DNA of 64,000 nucleotides from contig JAQFVV010000037.1 of assembly GCA_028023455.1 (NCBI GenBank), positions 1,300,001 to 1,364,000 of the forward strand. Reading direction: 5' to 3'. The notes beneath the pieces are model-generated. The model was given only the letters and a program-made list of their open reading frames with translations. It had not been told where the DNA came from and ran no database searches. The position numbers and the translations under genes are program-made. The stretch's first letter is position 1. Every line of letters begins with the position of its first letter. This stretch comes from Epiperipatus broadwayi (Eukaryota; Onychophora; Udeonychophora; Euonychophora; Peripatidae). Positions 12,009 through 24,765 of this stretch are shown here, in pieces.

Positions 12009-13892
12009 TCACATAAAAAAAATGTCTAACTTCGCAATTTCATGCATGCCACAGCTTGTGGACCACTTACTATATCTTAGAATTAACATATTAATAAAAC
12101 GCAAACAATATAAACATTTATTTAAATAGTGTGATTTTTGATATTGAGATAAACTTTTAACAATTTTAGATAAATCTGGTTTATATGTGCTACATGCTAC
12201 TCTTAATATATCATCAAGGTGTAAATCAGTAAGTGTGTTTCTATGCACATTCTTTACATATTTCATTTTCAAATAAGATGATTCATAAAGATATATTGAT
12301 GCAAACAATGTGAGCAAGATTTGTGCACACTTTTTGACAGTTTTATATTTTTCAGGCACTAATTTCCAAAATTCCATATACTCCTTTCCCTCCAAATGGC
12401 TTCCAAATTTGTGTCATTTTTAAATTCAACAAATTCGTTAAATAGCTTAACATAATCATGTCCAAATGCAGCTAATTGGGTGATAGTTACTATTTCTAAG
12501 TGTCGGGGATTTTCTATAAGCAAAAGACAATTCTTAATATTGCTTAAATCTTGAAATCTACTTTTTAAATTCTTTCAATAAGGTACTGAATAATTTAAAA
12601 TAATTACATAGGTTTCTGAAGAAATATCAATACCATCTTGCTTAGCATTTGTCAATGTTGGAAAATGCTGTTGTATTTGGTTTTGTATATCTTGGTAAAT
12701 TTGTCATTTGTGAAATAATTTTATTTTCATCTTGCAAACTAATATTAAGATCACAAAGTTTTTCTGTGTCAAGCTCCTTATAAGTTTTATTGTTTTCTTG
12801 TAAAAATGAAATAATTTCATGATGTAATTAAAAAAAAGTGATTCAAAACTTTATCTCTGCTTAGCCATCGCACTGAAGTATGCAAAAGTACATCACCATA
12901 ATTACTATTTATTTCTTCCAAAAGATTTTTAAATTTTCTGTAGTCTAATTTTCTGGCTCGAATATAATTCACAATGTTTATGATGGTTTTCATTACAGCA
13001 TCTACTTCTTTAATGGATATATGTGCCCCCAAGTTTTCTTGGTGAATTAAATAATGAAATGATAAAAGATTTGTTAGATTATATTTCTTTTTTAATAGGG
13101 AAACAAATCTCTTTTCAGATCCATTCATTGAAGGATATCCATCAGTGCACACAGAATCCAATTTTTTTATTTCAATATTATTCTTCTCCAGAAAAGTACA
13201 AATACTATTGAGAAAATCACTACCTCTAGTTTGATTCTTCATAGGAAGAAATTTCAAAAAATCTTCACTAATTGAATTCTGTTTGATGAAAATAGCACAT
13301 TGTGATGTTGCTGAAATGTCAGTACTAGAATCAACAGCCAAACTAAAATATTTGCAGTTTTTCAAATCTATTATATTATCAAAAATATGTTTTGCAATAT
13401 CTTCAATACGTCTAATGCAGGTAGAATCTGACAGTTGTAATTTTTTAATCTGTTTACATTTTGACTTTTATTATTAAATTTATCAAATAATATATTTGAA
13501 GCATTTAGGAAACATTCTTTCGCAACTTAAGCATCTGTAAATGGTTTCATATATTTGCCAAGTATATAACAAATTTCATGTGATGCTTGTGTCACCACTG
13601 CTTTTTGTGAGATTGCCACTGACATAACATTTTGTTGTTGTTGCAATGATTTCTTGAAGAAAGCTAATTTTTCACTTCTTGTTAAAGACCCATGAGCAAA
13701 AGTGTCATTAAACAATTTATGTTTCGTGATGTAATGACAATCAATGTTATATTGTTTTAGTGTGACACTTTCTCGACAAATCAAACACATTGCTGAACTT
13801 TTGTTATTCAACACAGCAAAATATTCCTCTTTCCAGTTGTCTTGAAACATTCTATTTTCATCCGATAATTTTTGTTTGTTTGAAGACATCAT
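12009..13892 (-). pseudogene. hAT transposase (ZBED5/SCAND3-like), frame-broken
   Basis: The minus-strand protein is readable in three pieces. 13892-13527 starts MMSSNKQK and holds a BED-type zinc finger (CLIC...H-x4-H, CLICRESV ... HYITKH). 13365-12817 holds the catalytic region: AVDSSTDIS, then CTDGYPSMNG, then FHYLIHQENLGA, then SVRWLSRDKV. 12395-12009 is the C-terminal hAT dimerisation domain (FWKLVPEKY ... LYESSY ... LDDILRVACSTY). Motif order and spacing match domesticated ZBED5/GTF2IRD2-type hAT transposases. Frameshifts and stops separate the pieces, mainly around 13365-13527 and 12395-12817. It is probably inactive. Confidence 0.88.
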
Positions 13893-14221
13893 TATGATGT
13901 TTAAATTATAGTTTGATATAAAATACTACATGTCTGTGTATACTAATTCACGTATAAAACTAAAAAGTTTCATTTTGCTTTCAAAAACATGGACTATTGA
14001 TTGAATTAAAGTTTCAAACTTCTGATTGGTCAATTATACAATCTGAAGTAAATATATTTGTTTTTTTTTTTTAAATTATATTTGTTTTAGTTTAGTATCT
14101 AAAATGGAAATTTATAATTTATCTGATTACAGAAAGGTTTTTAAAAAATAAATTTCTATTTATAATTGTTGATAATAATCTAACACTGTCAAAATATAAT
14201 AAATGCTTACCATCTAATTAT

Positions 14222-15310
14222 AAATTCCAGAAGTAATTCATTGAATTCCTTATCAATATGTTTTAGTATAAAAGTAAATTTTTTGACTAAAATCTGAGAA
14301 ACAAACAAGTGGGGTAAAAAAAAACTTAGTAAATTATGTTTTCGAATTCAAAATGTAGAAATACAATTGTCGAAGTCATGGATTAACGTTCTCTTGCAGA
14401 GAAAAAAACAATCAGAAGGTTGAAAAGATGGATTTAGATCATTATTATACCATTAAATTTAAATATTTACTGATTTTTTTCCTTGCAAAAAAAATACTGT
14501 CGGTGCTAAAATCAGTGAAATAAGCTAAAGATAGCGGGTTGAGAGTGAGTACTAGTCATATATGAAGATACTCGGGCATTTCTGGTACAGATTTGGCAGG
14601 TTCTTCAGATCTGTGAAATTAAAAAAAAAAAACGTTATTAGTGTGTCAATAAAAAATATCAATCACACATGGCTATTCATTAATTAAGAAAAGTTGTCAC
14701 ATCTGTCGACCATCAGTCTATGGCTGGAAAACACATAAAAGCTTGTTAGGCCGCATGCAGCCCAAATTCCAAAAGTAATTAATTGAATTCCTTATCAATA
14801 TGTTTTAGTATAAAAGTAAATTTTTTGACTAAAATCTGAGAAACAAACAAGTGGGGTAAAAAAAAAAGCTTAGTAAATTATGTTTTCGAATTCAAAATGT
14901 AGAAATACAATTGTCGAAGTCATGGATTAACATTCCCTTGCAGAGAAAAAAACAATCAGAAGGTTGAAAAGATGGATTTACATCATTATGATATCATTAA
15001 ATTTAAATATTTACTGATTTTTGTTCCTTGCAAAAAAAATACTGTCTGTGCTAAAATCAGTGAAATAAGCTAAAGATGGCAGGTTGAGAGTGAGTATAAG
15101 ACATATATGAAGATACTCGAGCATTTCTGGTACAGATTTGGCAGGTTCTTCAGATCTGTGCAATTAAAAAAAAAAAAATGTTATTAGTGCATCAATAAAA
15201 AATATCAATCGCACATGGTTATTCATTAATTAAAAAAAGTTGTCACATCTGTTGACCATCAGTCTACGGCTGGGCCACACATAAAAGCTTTTTAGACCAC
15301 ATGCAGCCCA
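14222..15310. repeat. 542-bp tandem duplication inside the hAT element
   Basis: Unit 1 (14222-14763) and unit 2 (14764-15310) are highly similar, with scattered substitutions and small indels. Both begin AAATTCCA and end GCATGCAGCCCA or CACATGCAGCCCA. They lie upstream of the transposase start, between it and the right terminal repeat. This lengthens the subterminal region, where hAT transposases bind. Confidence 0.9.
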
Positions 15311-15342
15311 GGGGCTGCAGGTTGAGTATCGCTGGTTTAGAG

Positions 15343-16005
15343 CTTCAGGAAATGTTATAAGAGTTATCAGATGAAAGTAGGTCTAAAAGTAAATGTTAAA
15401 AAGACAAGTAATGTTCAATGGATTTTTTCAAAAGATGAAAATAACAACTGATACTGATGAGTTAGAAATTAACAACTACAAATATATTGGTTAGATTATT
15501 AATACATATTGAAACATAATGGATGAAATTAATTGTTTGGAGTGCTTTTGTAGAAATAATTTAATATTAAAAGGAATATATGTGCTTGGAAAAAAAAGGT
15601 TTTTAATAAATGTGTTTTACCAGGCTTACTTATGGATCTGAGATTTGGACACAACAGAAGAACAATACAGAGCCCTTCAAACCTCCCAAAGAAGTGTGGA
15701 GAGATGCAGGTTAGGAGTAACAAGATATTGAAAATGAAATGTGTGGGTGACAGAAGTTACTAACATCATTGACAGAATTAAGAGATTGAAGTGGGGCTGA
15801 TCATAATGATAAAAGAGATGATAATAAGTAGACAATTGAAATCTTAAAAACTGAATTCCAAGAGACATGGATGGATGAAATAAGGAAGTATGTGGGGATG
15901 ATTTGGAGAAGAGAGATTAGAAATAGAGAAAATAAGATTGAACTTGGAAAGACTTTTATCCTGCAGTGGATTGATAGTAATTGAAAATAATAATGATGAT
16001 GACTT
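15343..16005 (+). mobile_element. RTE LINE fragment, right part
   Basis: Continues the RTE copy of 11795-11935 after the hAT element. It shows the C-terminal motifs in decayed form (YGSEIWTQQKNNT, IKRLKWG near 15780) and ends CCTGCAGTGGATTGATAG plus an (AAT/GAT)n tail to about 16000. It shares with the 3385-6485 copy an 8-bp deletion near 15370. Confidence 0.8.
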
Positions 16006-16439
16006 TTAGTAGAAATATATGGGGAGAAGTGCATACATAGATATACAATTATTTTTCCATCGTGATATTTATTTTTAACAAAATTAAGTCCTTCCTCACT
16101 ATGCTTTACCAATATATAATTTTTTTGATGAAAAATTACTCAATAGTTGTGAAGCCTTGTTGAATGATCACAATCGTCATTAGATCTTATACCAATGAAC
16201 TTTTTCTTATAGATAATTTATCAGAAATTGGGACATATTCAAGAAAACCATGTACAGTTGATAACATGATTTCACTCATAAAAAAGCATGCCAAGAAATT
16301 AATGTCAATAAAAAATTTCATGCCCAAATGTGATTGAGAGCAAAAATTAAATTACAGCAATGTGTAAAAAGTGAGGGCTGCCAATTTGGGCATATTAAAA
16401 GATTGTACTTAATTGTTTTGCTATTCAATAAAATATTTA
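16006..16439. other. Non-coding DNA
   Basis: No recognisable gene or repeat; it may include decayed transposon sequence. Confidence 0.5.
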
Positions 16440-18420
16440 AAACTGCACACATAAATGCCACATCACTGCCCCAATAGTTCATGGTCTATATTGGCAGGAG
16501 ATTTTCAGAACATTTCCAGACCTATATCCAATAGGTCTGGTTCCATTCATGAAAAAGAAATTCAACCTTGAAAATATCCGGCTGATCTCAATAATGTCTC
16601 TAATAACCAAATCCATAGAGGCAATCATAAAAGATAAAATTCAAGACCAGTTATATAATCAAATTTCTATGCACCAATCCACTCACAAGAGGTCCTCAAT
16701 TATTGAGGCTTGTGAAGAGGGACACAGTAACACTCCTTGTAGAATATGTCCAGAAGAAGAGGATTCTCTGCCTATAGTGATCCAACTAGACTGCCTCGGC
16801 ATTTGATTCAGTCATTCTAGCTATACTCCTAAATCTACCCTGGGATTATTCAGTGCTGATGGCATATGTTAGGATCATAGGCTGATATTGAATAGATCTA
16901 TTTTTACATCCCTAGATGGCAATCTGGCCTCTGGGTTTAGGACTCATTTGTCTATTCTCCAGGGTTCCCTGCTCAGTATCCTCTACTTCATTACTTACAT
17001 TAATCCTCTCCTAAAGAAGATTGAAAGGTGTCTGCCCGGGATCTATGTGCCTGTGCTTGGGGAGGTTAAACACATCTCTTACATAGATGATGCCACAGTC
17101 TTCCTTCCATCCAGGAAATATTTACCATGCCTTCATTGGATCTTGGACAGATTTGCTCAAAATCAAACTTACATCAGAATGTCTCCAAATTGTCAATATG
17201 CCAAATAAAGACATGAAACTTAATTTCTTTCCAGTTCCAAACCCCAAAGGCTCTTGGGATTTCCCATTGCACTATCTATGGGTGTAATGAGAAAACAAAT
17301 ACAGCTTGGGCTCCTGGATAAAATGCAAAAGTAGGCCAAATCCTCATACATGATAACTATCTCTTTACAGGGGGTCGCACTACTTAACATGCTGGTCTTG
17401 CTGAGAATTATTATTTACTCATAATAAAACCTACCCAGGCCTTCCAGGGCAGTATAAATTCAATCTGCTGCAGGCTCTTTTGGAGAGGGAAAAGCATCAC
17501 AATTAGTATGAGTAAATTACAGAGACCCAGGGAACTCAATGGTCTGGGTTTTCACTCAGTGGCCACTTTTTATATCCAAAAGGCAATTGCTGTACTGAGG
17601 GTCACTCATCTGAAGATGATAGAAGAAAAAAGGACATCGCCATTTGAGCCTACGGACACTCCACCATGAATCTTAACTGCATGGACTCACAATATCAAGG
17701 ATTGTCCAAATATCGCCACAATTGCTGGAAGGCAAAAAAACCTATTGGGAGATATATAAATTAATATACCCTACACAAAGTGCCATTCCTACAGAACTTG
17801 GATTTAACAATAAGTTGATAATCCAAAAGTCCAAACTGGTTCCTCAAACCTAAATATGTGGACCTTGTCATTAAGTTTAACCTTACCTCCTTGCCTACAA
17901 GTCACTTTCTGGTTTGGAGGAAGGGTTATTGAAGGCTCAATTCCTTGTGTCAATTATGCAAGATTGACGAAGAATCAATGTAGCACCTATTTTACAAATG
18001 CCCCTTCCTGAGGTCCTTAAGATCTTTCATTGTCAGGAGTGTCACATAATAACAAAGATGTGTTGTCACTCAGTAAGGCATTAAAAAGTACCACCTTTTC
18101 AACAATTAGAATGGCTGTCTTCTTATTGTTTGCTGTGTGGCTGTGGCTCACCAGATGCAAGCTTGTGATCAGTTAAGTCATACTGCACAGAAAGTTTTTA
18201 TATCAATCATTATTGGTATTAAAACAAAGAGAGAGACTGCTAGCGCTGGAGTGGCTACATCGAGACACCTGGGCCAGATGACGAGGGACCTCCTTGGAAA
18301 CCAAGACATTCTAAAACTAAACTACCTTTTTTGTAACTGATCTCTGATTTTAATCATAGATTTACCATGTTAAGGTACTTTGTATATTTGCATTGTAATC
18401 AAGAATAAATTTGATTTTAA
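16440..18420 (+). mobile_element. Decayed LINE with RT and zinc-binding tail, GC-richer
   Basis: Base composition is visibly richer in G+C than its surroundings. Frames 16549-16806 and 16888-17208 encode reverse-transcriptase motifs in order: FNLENIRLISIMSLITKSIE (the NYRPISLL region), a broken AFDSVILAILL, ILQGSLLSILYFITYINPLL, and the catalytic box as SYIDDATVFLPS. Near 17940-18020 a broken frame reads CQLCKIDEES...HLFYKCPFLRSL, a CxxC-H-C zinc-binding domain common at LINE C-termini. The end is AATAAATTTGATTTTAATATT (about 18403-18423). There are multiple stops. The clade is not determined, but it is distinct from the RTE copies. Confidence 0.72.
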
Positions 18421-20399
18421 TATTAAAAAAATGTTTATTTGTTTGTATATAGAGATAGTTATTTATGACAATGTGTTTAATTTATTCTTGCTTTTATTAT
18501 AAATTTTTACTGAGATTACATGATTAGATTAATTTCCATGCTCAATAAAGGATTTCCAGTGCACAGATTTTGGATGACACTTCTGTGGGAATTAGCATTG
18601 AGGGAAATTTTCTTGGCTTGTGCATGGATTGCAGGGTGTAAATTAGCTTTTATTTACTATGTTCGCCTATGGAAAATTTATAATTGGAAAAATACTATTT
18701 GTATCTTTAATAATCTATTTTCAAGCTCTGAAAAATATTTCCCCCTAACTTTGGGTGATTAAATTGCTGCAGCTAAAGAACTGTTTAGTTCATCCTTAAT
18801 AGTTAAGTTACTATAATTACGATTAAAATATTTATATAGATTGACAATTAAATTCATATAATATATTAATTAAAACAAAATTAACTTAGAACTACTTGAG
18901 AGCAGCAGCTCGTGACATTTTAGCAATAAATTCCAAATAACAATTCCAATTTATTTTACTAAATCTTTCGTTTCCTTAGAAATCTTCTTTTGTGTCTGCA
19001 CTTACACCACTGGACTAAATTGCTTGCAGCAAGGAATGTTGTCATAAGATAAAAGAGAGAATTAATAGTAATGTATAAATGTAATACTTCCATTTTACTT
19101 TGAGATAATATAAATTATTTATTTTATTCTTCAAGTCAACCCTAATTTATTTCTTGACCTATTCCTCTTTTCCATACTGTGAAAATTATTTCATATCTCC
19201 TTTTCCATAATGAATATATCTATTATGGGAAATAAGATTTTTTTTTGTAGATTTGCAGTTGGTATTACACATGATGGGGTCTTTATAATGGCACAAAGTG
19301 CCCTATTATGCCAGGAAAGGGAAAAGGTGGTTTGATGGGACCATAATAAAAAGTTACAAAAATATTAAAAGCTCACAATGTGTTTTTTCTGTTTTCCATA
19401 ATGAATACATCTTTTTTTTGTTATAGATTTGAAGTTTGGTATTACATGTGGTATGATGTATTATTCTAGTGATGTATTATTCTAAGATTGCAATATGTTT
19501 AAAATAATGTCTCCATTGGATCTACGGACAATAAGTTTGTCTGCACATTCCTTGGAAGCATTATTATAAACATATCGCAAATGTAGAATAAGACATCATC
19601 AGAGTAAAATATCATAGCAGGAATAATACCCAAGTGCTGTAATCTTATTTCTTTAATCAATTCTCTCCTCTTTTCAATACTTTATCATTTTCAACTTTAG
19701 CTTAATTTCATTTTTTATACAACAATCTTGAAGTTTAAACTGTGGCAATAATTGCAAATAAACATCTACTTATTCTTTTCATATATAATTTCATCTGTAA
19801 AATAAATCTATTTATCGTTAGTTTCTTCTTACCAGCTGTTTCATACTATTACTTTGTTCATTTCAAAGCCATAAGCATTTCCTCAATATCATTATTATTG
19901 TTAAATCTGTTTTTAAGTATAATTATTGCTTTAAAAAATCTAATATATTGAATCTGTGTCACACCAATGTTCATACTTGCTTTTTAAATCATTTATTATT
20001 TTTTTTATATATTTTTTCCATGCATTCTTGGGAATTTTTATGGAACCAATTCATTTCTATTCTTTAAATTCACTTAAGACTTCTATAATTTCAATCTATT
20101 TATATATCTTTTATATTTCTTTATTTTTGACTTTGCTCATATTTCTGTTTTTTGTTAAAAAGATGACTTTACTATTTTTAACAGATAAATTATTGAAACA
20201 ACTTCAAAGTAAACTTATTAGATGTATCAATTGCAATGGTATAGATCAGTAAGATTTTTCACACAATTGTTATTTATAACCTATATTACGGAAGTAGAAA
20301 ATTAAATATAAGATATTAAATATTTAAGACTAGATACTAAAATAGTTATTTTACCTAGTGAGAAAAAAGATATGAATATTACTGTAAATAAAAAAAAAT
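18421..20399. other. AT-rich non-coding DNA with one direct repeat
   Basis: Apart from a partial direct duplication at 19193-19290 and 19393-19490, nothing is recognised. The T-rich frames at 19742-20252 are Phe/Ile/Ser-rich translations of low-complexity DNA and are not annotated. Confidence 0.55.
19193..19490. repeat. Partial direct duplication, about 200-bp period
   Basis: TTTTCCATAATGAATAT/CATC followed by a T run, AGATTTG and GGTATTACA occurs at about 19193-19275 and again at about 19392-19455. The copies have diverged. Confidence 0.6.
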
Positions 20400-22390
20400 A
20401 TTATGGATATTAAATTTAATAAAGAAAGATTAAAGATACTGATTAATTTGGAAAATGAGAATAACAAATGGGAATTGGTGAATTGAAGAATTTAGAGCTT
20501 ATGCTGGGATTAAAATTGCCATTAAAATAGATATATTGTAGATTGGAAAAAGACACTGATTTGATAATAAAAGCAAACAGAATGGTAAGAAATTGAATAT
20601 TTGCTTATAATTAATGTTATATAAATGGAATCTTATGGAATGAGTGGCTCTACCTGTTTTCAGCTATGAAAATTATACAGTATGCCATACATTTTGGGCA
20701 ATATATTGACAGAAGTTGGGGGAAATGTAATTAGAGAAAATATTAAATAATAGACAAAGCTACCAAGCAAAATGAAATATAGGGTGCTATTATTTTGTAC
20801 AAGAAGTATCTAGAGTAAATTAATATTTGGAAGATTATAATTTATGCTTGAGAATGGAAGTATTAAAATAGCTTTTCATATGTTAATTGGAAAAGATTTC
20901 AATTAAACTGGTTTAAATGTATTGAAGATATGCAAAAGATTTAGATGGTAGATACATTTAAATATTCCTGTACGATGCTTAATAAGAACATATCAGTAGA
21001 ATATTAGATTGTTAGTAAATGAGATAGAAAATTAGGTTAGTAAAAGGAAAAATGTTATAGAAATTTAAAATATATAGTAAAGAAAATACTAATAAGATAT
21101 CAAAACAAAATTAGGATAAATATGGAGTTGATAACTATTATTTAAGGCGATGGCATATGATTTAGGTATAAAGGAGTTTATAAAAAATTGATAGATTAAA
21201 TTTGTTATGCAGATGCGAAATGGAAATATTAAACATTTAATAGTAAACTAAATGGAAATATTAAACATTTAATAGTAAACTAACAATTTTTGTAGAGACA
21301 AAATTAAATTGAAATATTTATAAGAAAGGAATTGATAGTTATTTTCTAAAGTGGATAAGAAATAAGAAGACAAAATAATGTTTATTTTTTTCATAAATGC
21401 ACTGATAAAGTGACACCTGTTTCTGAGACATTGAACAAGAAATAGCTTACACCACATAAGATTATTTTCAATAAAGCGCTAACCATTATTGTATTTTTTA
21501 ATCTAAATCATTTAAAATATTTTCAGTTGTAAATGGTAATCGAAATGTGTTGTTTTTGATAAAATAAATACTATTCTATATTTCTGAGCATTTTCAAGTT
21601 TTATATTAATGAATTCGTACCTCAAATACTAATTACTGAACCATAATATATTCAATTATTTTTATCTTTTATTTAGGCTTTAGCAATATTTAAAGCAAAG
21701 ATCTGACTATTGTAGTAATTGATATGTTATTTGTATTCCTATCATTTTTTAGGATTACTTATAGATCTTATCCATTAATACAGTATAATAATCATTTACG
21801 TTTTATTTTTTTTGGACTGATTGTTGTGCACAATTGGGACAATGTCTGATAGATGTCTCTATTGTTTATTAGTATAAAAAGTGGGATAAATGTGTAGAGA
21901 ATATCAGATACATTAATCATGAAAGATGAGAAAGGCTAAATAAATTGGTTAAAAAAATAGAGGTATGGAATATAAATAAGAAAATAATTTGAAATTACTT
22001 TAAGAATAAAAAGTATATAAAAGTATGTTTGATAACACTAAAGGGAGATTATTGTTATGTGATGTGAGGACAGAAACTTTAGATACCAGAAAAATGATAA
22101 AAATGGAATAAGGATTTGAAGTGTAAGTGTAGTTGATAAAAGAGACAGTATTGAATATATATTTCTAAAGTGTAGCTGTTTAGAAGAAATTTTAAAAAGA
22201 GAAAAAGATTTTATAACTTTCTGCTTAGGTGTTCATAATAAAATTGAGGAATTCAGATAAGATAGTAGAATTAATTAAATGGTGTTTGGGCTAATGAATC
22301 AGGAGTATGAAAATAATTGGATAAAAAGGAGTAAGAAAATGATGATTTTGAAGGGAAGGTATAGTTAATTTAGCTAATAAAGTTTTTAAA
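20400..22390 (+). mobile_element. Decayed LINE related to the 31.5-33.2 kb element
   Basis: Broken frames give peptides collinear with the better preserved LINE at 31505-33245. WNGVALPVFSYEN at about 20625-20670 compares with IWKGVAVAGLTYGND. YKKWDKCVENI at about 21870-21905 compares with YLYKRWDDCVKRI. A final KMMILKGRY at about 22337-22365 compares with KIMLWKWDRA. The piece is heavily mutated and interrupted (about 21290-21860). It contains a 32-bp tandem duplication at 21218-21281. Confidence 0.5.
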
Positions 22391-22444
22391 TTTATAACCT
22401 ATACTTAAAAATGAATAATTCTGTTTAAAGATCAATCTTTTTTC

Positions 22445-22541
22445 CCCCATGTGTCATAGCATCGGCCGGGAAACGAACCCGCTAACCCGGGACAACTGCT
22501 TGTTATGCAGCTATGTTGATCTATCGACCACCAATGCTTGA
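22445..22541 (-). mobile_element. tRNA-derived SINE (family 1 relative)
   Basis: On the minus strand the element runs from GTCAAGCATTGGTGG through a tRNA-like region to a B box (GGGTTCGTTTCCC, about 22471-22483) and the family tail GGCCGATGCTATGACACATG. The anticodon-arm region differs from the 11376 copy (GCATAACAAGCAG, 22501-22513), so it is a separate subfamily. Target duplications are not clear. Confidence 0.75.
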
Positions 22542-22559
22542 CAAAGATAATCATTTTAT

Positions 22560-23399
22560 ATATAATCTAAAAACATCTACCAAAATATTTTTTTAAAAAT
22601 AAAAGTACAAAATATAGCTTTTCAAAAGAATAATATATCAATTGTTTTATTTTTAATGAAAAAGCAAAATACAGTATACCATTTCAAACAATGAAATTAA
22701 TATATTTTATATGGTTTGTTACATTTTTAAATTAAATGCTTCTGTAGATTATCATAGACCAAGCCATTATAAGTGCATTATATCGTTCTCAATAAAGTAC
22801 AATTAGATTATAATCCACACACACACCCATCCCCTTCCGTTTTTTTCTTTTTAAAAAATAAACTACATCAATATTCATCTGCCCAATCAAAATGTATTTT
22901 ACATTCTTTACAACAACTGACCAATAGTGAATCACAATACTAGCTGGGTAGACTATAAGGTAGCTCCTAAAAAAATCCTAAGTTTTCCATATAATTTCTG
23001 TAACCTGAAGAATTACTTAAATAACTATGAAATGAATATTCTGTGTATAAATATTTAATTGAATTTCCAATAATCAATTTTTTAAATATTTCTGCCACCT
23101 TTGGACTGACAAGTCTAAAAATTGCTTAGTTCAAAGGGGATCGAACTATGGACATTCAATAATAACAAATCATTTGATTCTTCAGATTATGCAATATATA
23201 ATAAAACAAGAGCTGCTCTCTATAATAAGATTAAGTAATCTGCCATTTTTTCTGAGATATTTCAAGACCATATTTTCTAATGTATTTTATTTTCTACAAC
23301 AATTTTTCTAATGGAAGCAATCAACATTTGTATTTTTTTACAAATGTCTGAAATAATTTTTGTAATGTAAATGAGGTCATCTCTTCCATAAAAAACCAT
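22560..23399. other. AT-rich non-coding DNA
   Basis: No gene or classifiable element seen. Confidence 0.5.
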
Positions 23400-23699
23400 T
23401 CTCAAGAATCTCCATCCTCAGACCAAAATCCTTTATCAATAAGGACTTGGGATTTAAATCTGAAAGCAATACATTTGGCAATATCTTTTAACTTTCTTTC
23501 TCTATTCAGAATAAAAGTCTGAAATCCAAAATAGCCTGAGATTTTAAATCCAAGCCAAATTTGCTTCAACAATTATATAGAGATCTGCTCTTGATGGATA
23601 ACTATATTTTCGTAATCTCAGGCATATTGGAATTATGGGAATATATTATATAAGCTAAAAAGTTAAATTCCTGAGACCAGGACAAAAAAAAATACTGAA

Positions 23700-24120
23700 A
23701 TATATAATTACTGGTAAAAGCCAGATCTATGTAACTTTGCAGAATGGCATGGATTCAAACTTTAAATTTCAGACTTTTAACTTGAATATTAGTAAATAAC
23801 TATATTGTTTCTAACTCGTCAGTCTGGAGTTATGTATTAAATGTGCTATCATTTCCCTGATTATTTAACTTTTGCTATAGATGGCAATAGAGAACTATTC
23901 TAGTTTTATCATATATTGTGTAAGCTAAAAAAAATCAAGAGATTTACTATTAAAATTCTCTGGCTAATTAGAAAACAACTGAAATTACTAAAATATATGT
24001 TACAAACCAAGGAATCAGATTATTCAAGCAGGTTAACTTGAGTTTAAAACCTTAAGGTGTTTTGAATTTTGGGCTTTTAGTTTGAATAATCATTTCTAGA
24101 TGTAATGAATCTCAAGTTTT
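23700..24120 (+). repeat. Old interspersed repeat, two units
   Basis: A motif series recurs at about 23720-23930 and 24010-24120: a GATTCAA/GAGTTTAAA segment, then CTTTTAACTTGAATA or CTTTTAGTTTGAATAA. After it come TTTGCTATAGATGGCAA and TATATTG-GTAAGCTAAAA. Relatives occur at about 34400-34720, 57490-57600 and 62400-62500. The GAGTTTAAAACC stretch resembles a decayed pol III B box. The family is unnamed and low confidence; copies are very diverged. Confidence 0.45.
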
Positions 24121-24649
24121 CATAAATAAAGACAAAATTCAGAAATTGATCTGTACTGGTGGATTTAAATATATTGCCATTAATAATCATAGATTAAATT
24201 CAAGCATACTATATATAACAATAGAGAATAGTGTTCTTGTTTTATCATATTCATTTATACATATATGTATTACATTATGACAACTAAAATTTAACTACTC
24301 TGTAGAATCTATAATCTTTTGTCAAGATAATCTCTGTAAGTAAAAGATGGAAATATAATGTGTATTGGCAACATTATAAATTCTATGTTTTATTTCAGCT
24401 TTGATTATTAGCATGCAACTTACATTTAGAAATCATCTAGCCATTAGCATGTTTTATTATCTATATATATATATACACACACAAATACACTTATAATTAA
24501 CTATAAAGTCATCTAAGCTGGGTTTTTTTTAAATATATATTTTGTGGGGGAATTACCCGGTAATCTTATGATTTATTCAGGTCTTTTTTCAGATTTTATA
24601 ATTCTAAATGAAAAAAAAATTAGAATATAAACCATTAATATTTTCTTCT

Positions 24650-24765
24650 GTTTTTTTTTTTTTCATATGCCATAACATCGGCCGGGATGCGAACCCTCAA
24701 CCGTCTGCAACCAACTACTTGTTTGCAAGGCGTTTGCGATGACCTCTCGGCTAACAACGCTTGAC
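24650..24765 (-). mobile_element. tRNA-derived SINE (family 1)
   Basis: It is flanked by perfect 14-bp target duplications TAATATTTTCTTCT (24636-24649 and 24766-24779). On the minus strand it starts GTCAAGCGTTGTTAGCCGAG (A box) and runs through a B box (GGGTTCGCATCCC) to the tail GGCCGATGTTATGGCATATG and an A run. It is close in sequence to the 11376 copy. The long, perfect duplications suggest a fairly recent insertion mobilised by a LINE. Confidence 0.9.

Larger units (their letters stand above)
11936..15334 (-). mobile_element. hAT DNA transposon, 3.4 kb, with 8-bp TSD
   Basis: Terminal inverted repeats CAGGGATACTCAA (left) and CAGCGATACTCAA (right, reverse complement) differ at one position. 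They are flanked by the 8-bp duplication GTTTAGAG (11928-11935 and 15335-15342). An 8-bp duplication and CAG-starting ends are hallmarks of the hAT superfamily. The transposase is on the minus strand (12009-13892) and the promoter-proximal region carries a 542-bp tandem duplication. The insertion splits an RTE fragment, so it is younger than that copy. Confidence 0.92.

Noticed and set aside
19742-20252. Two T-rich open frames
   Set aside because: Low-complexity Phe/Ile/Leu translations with no family resemblance.
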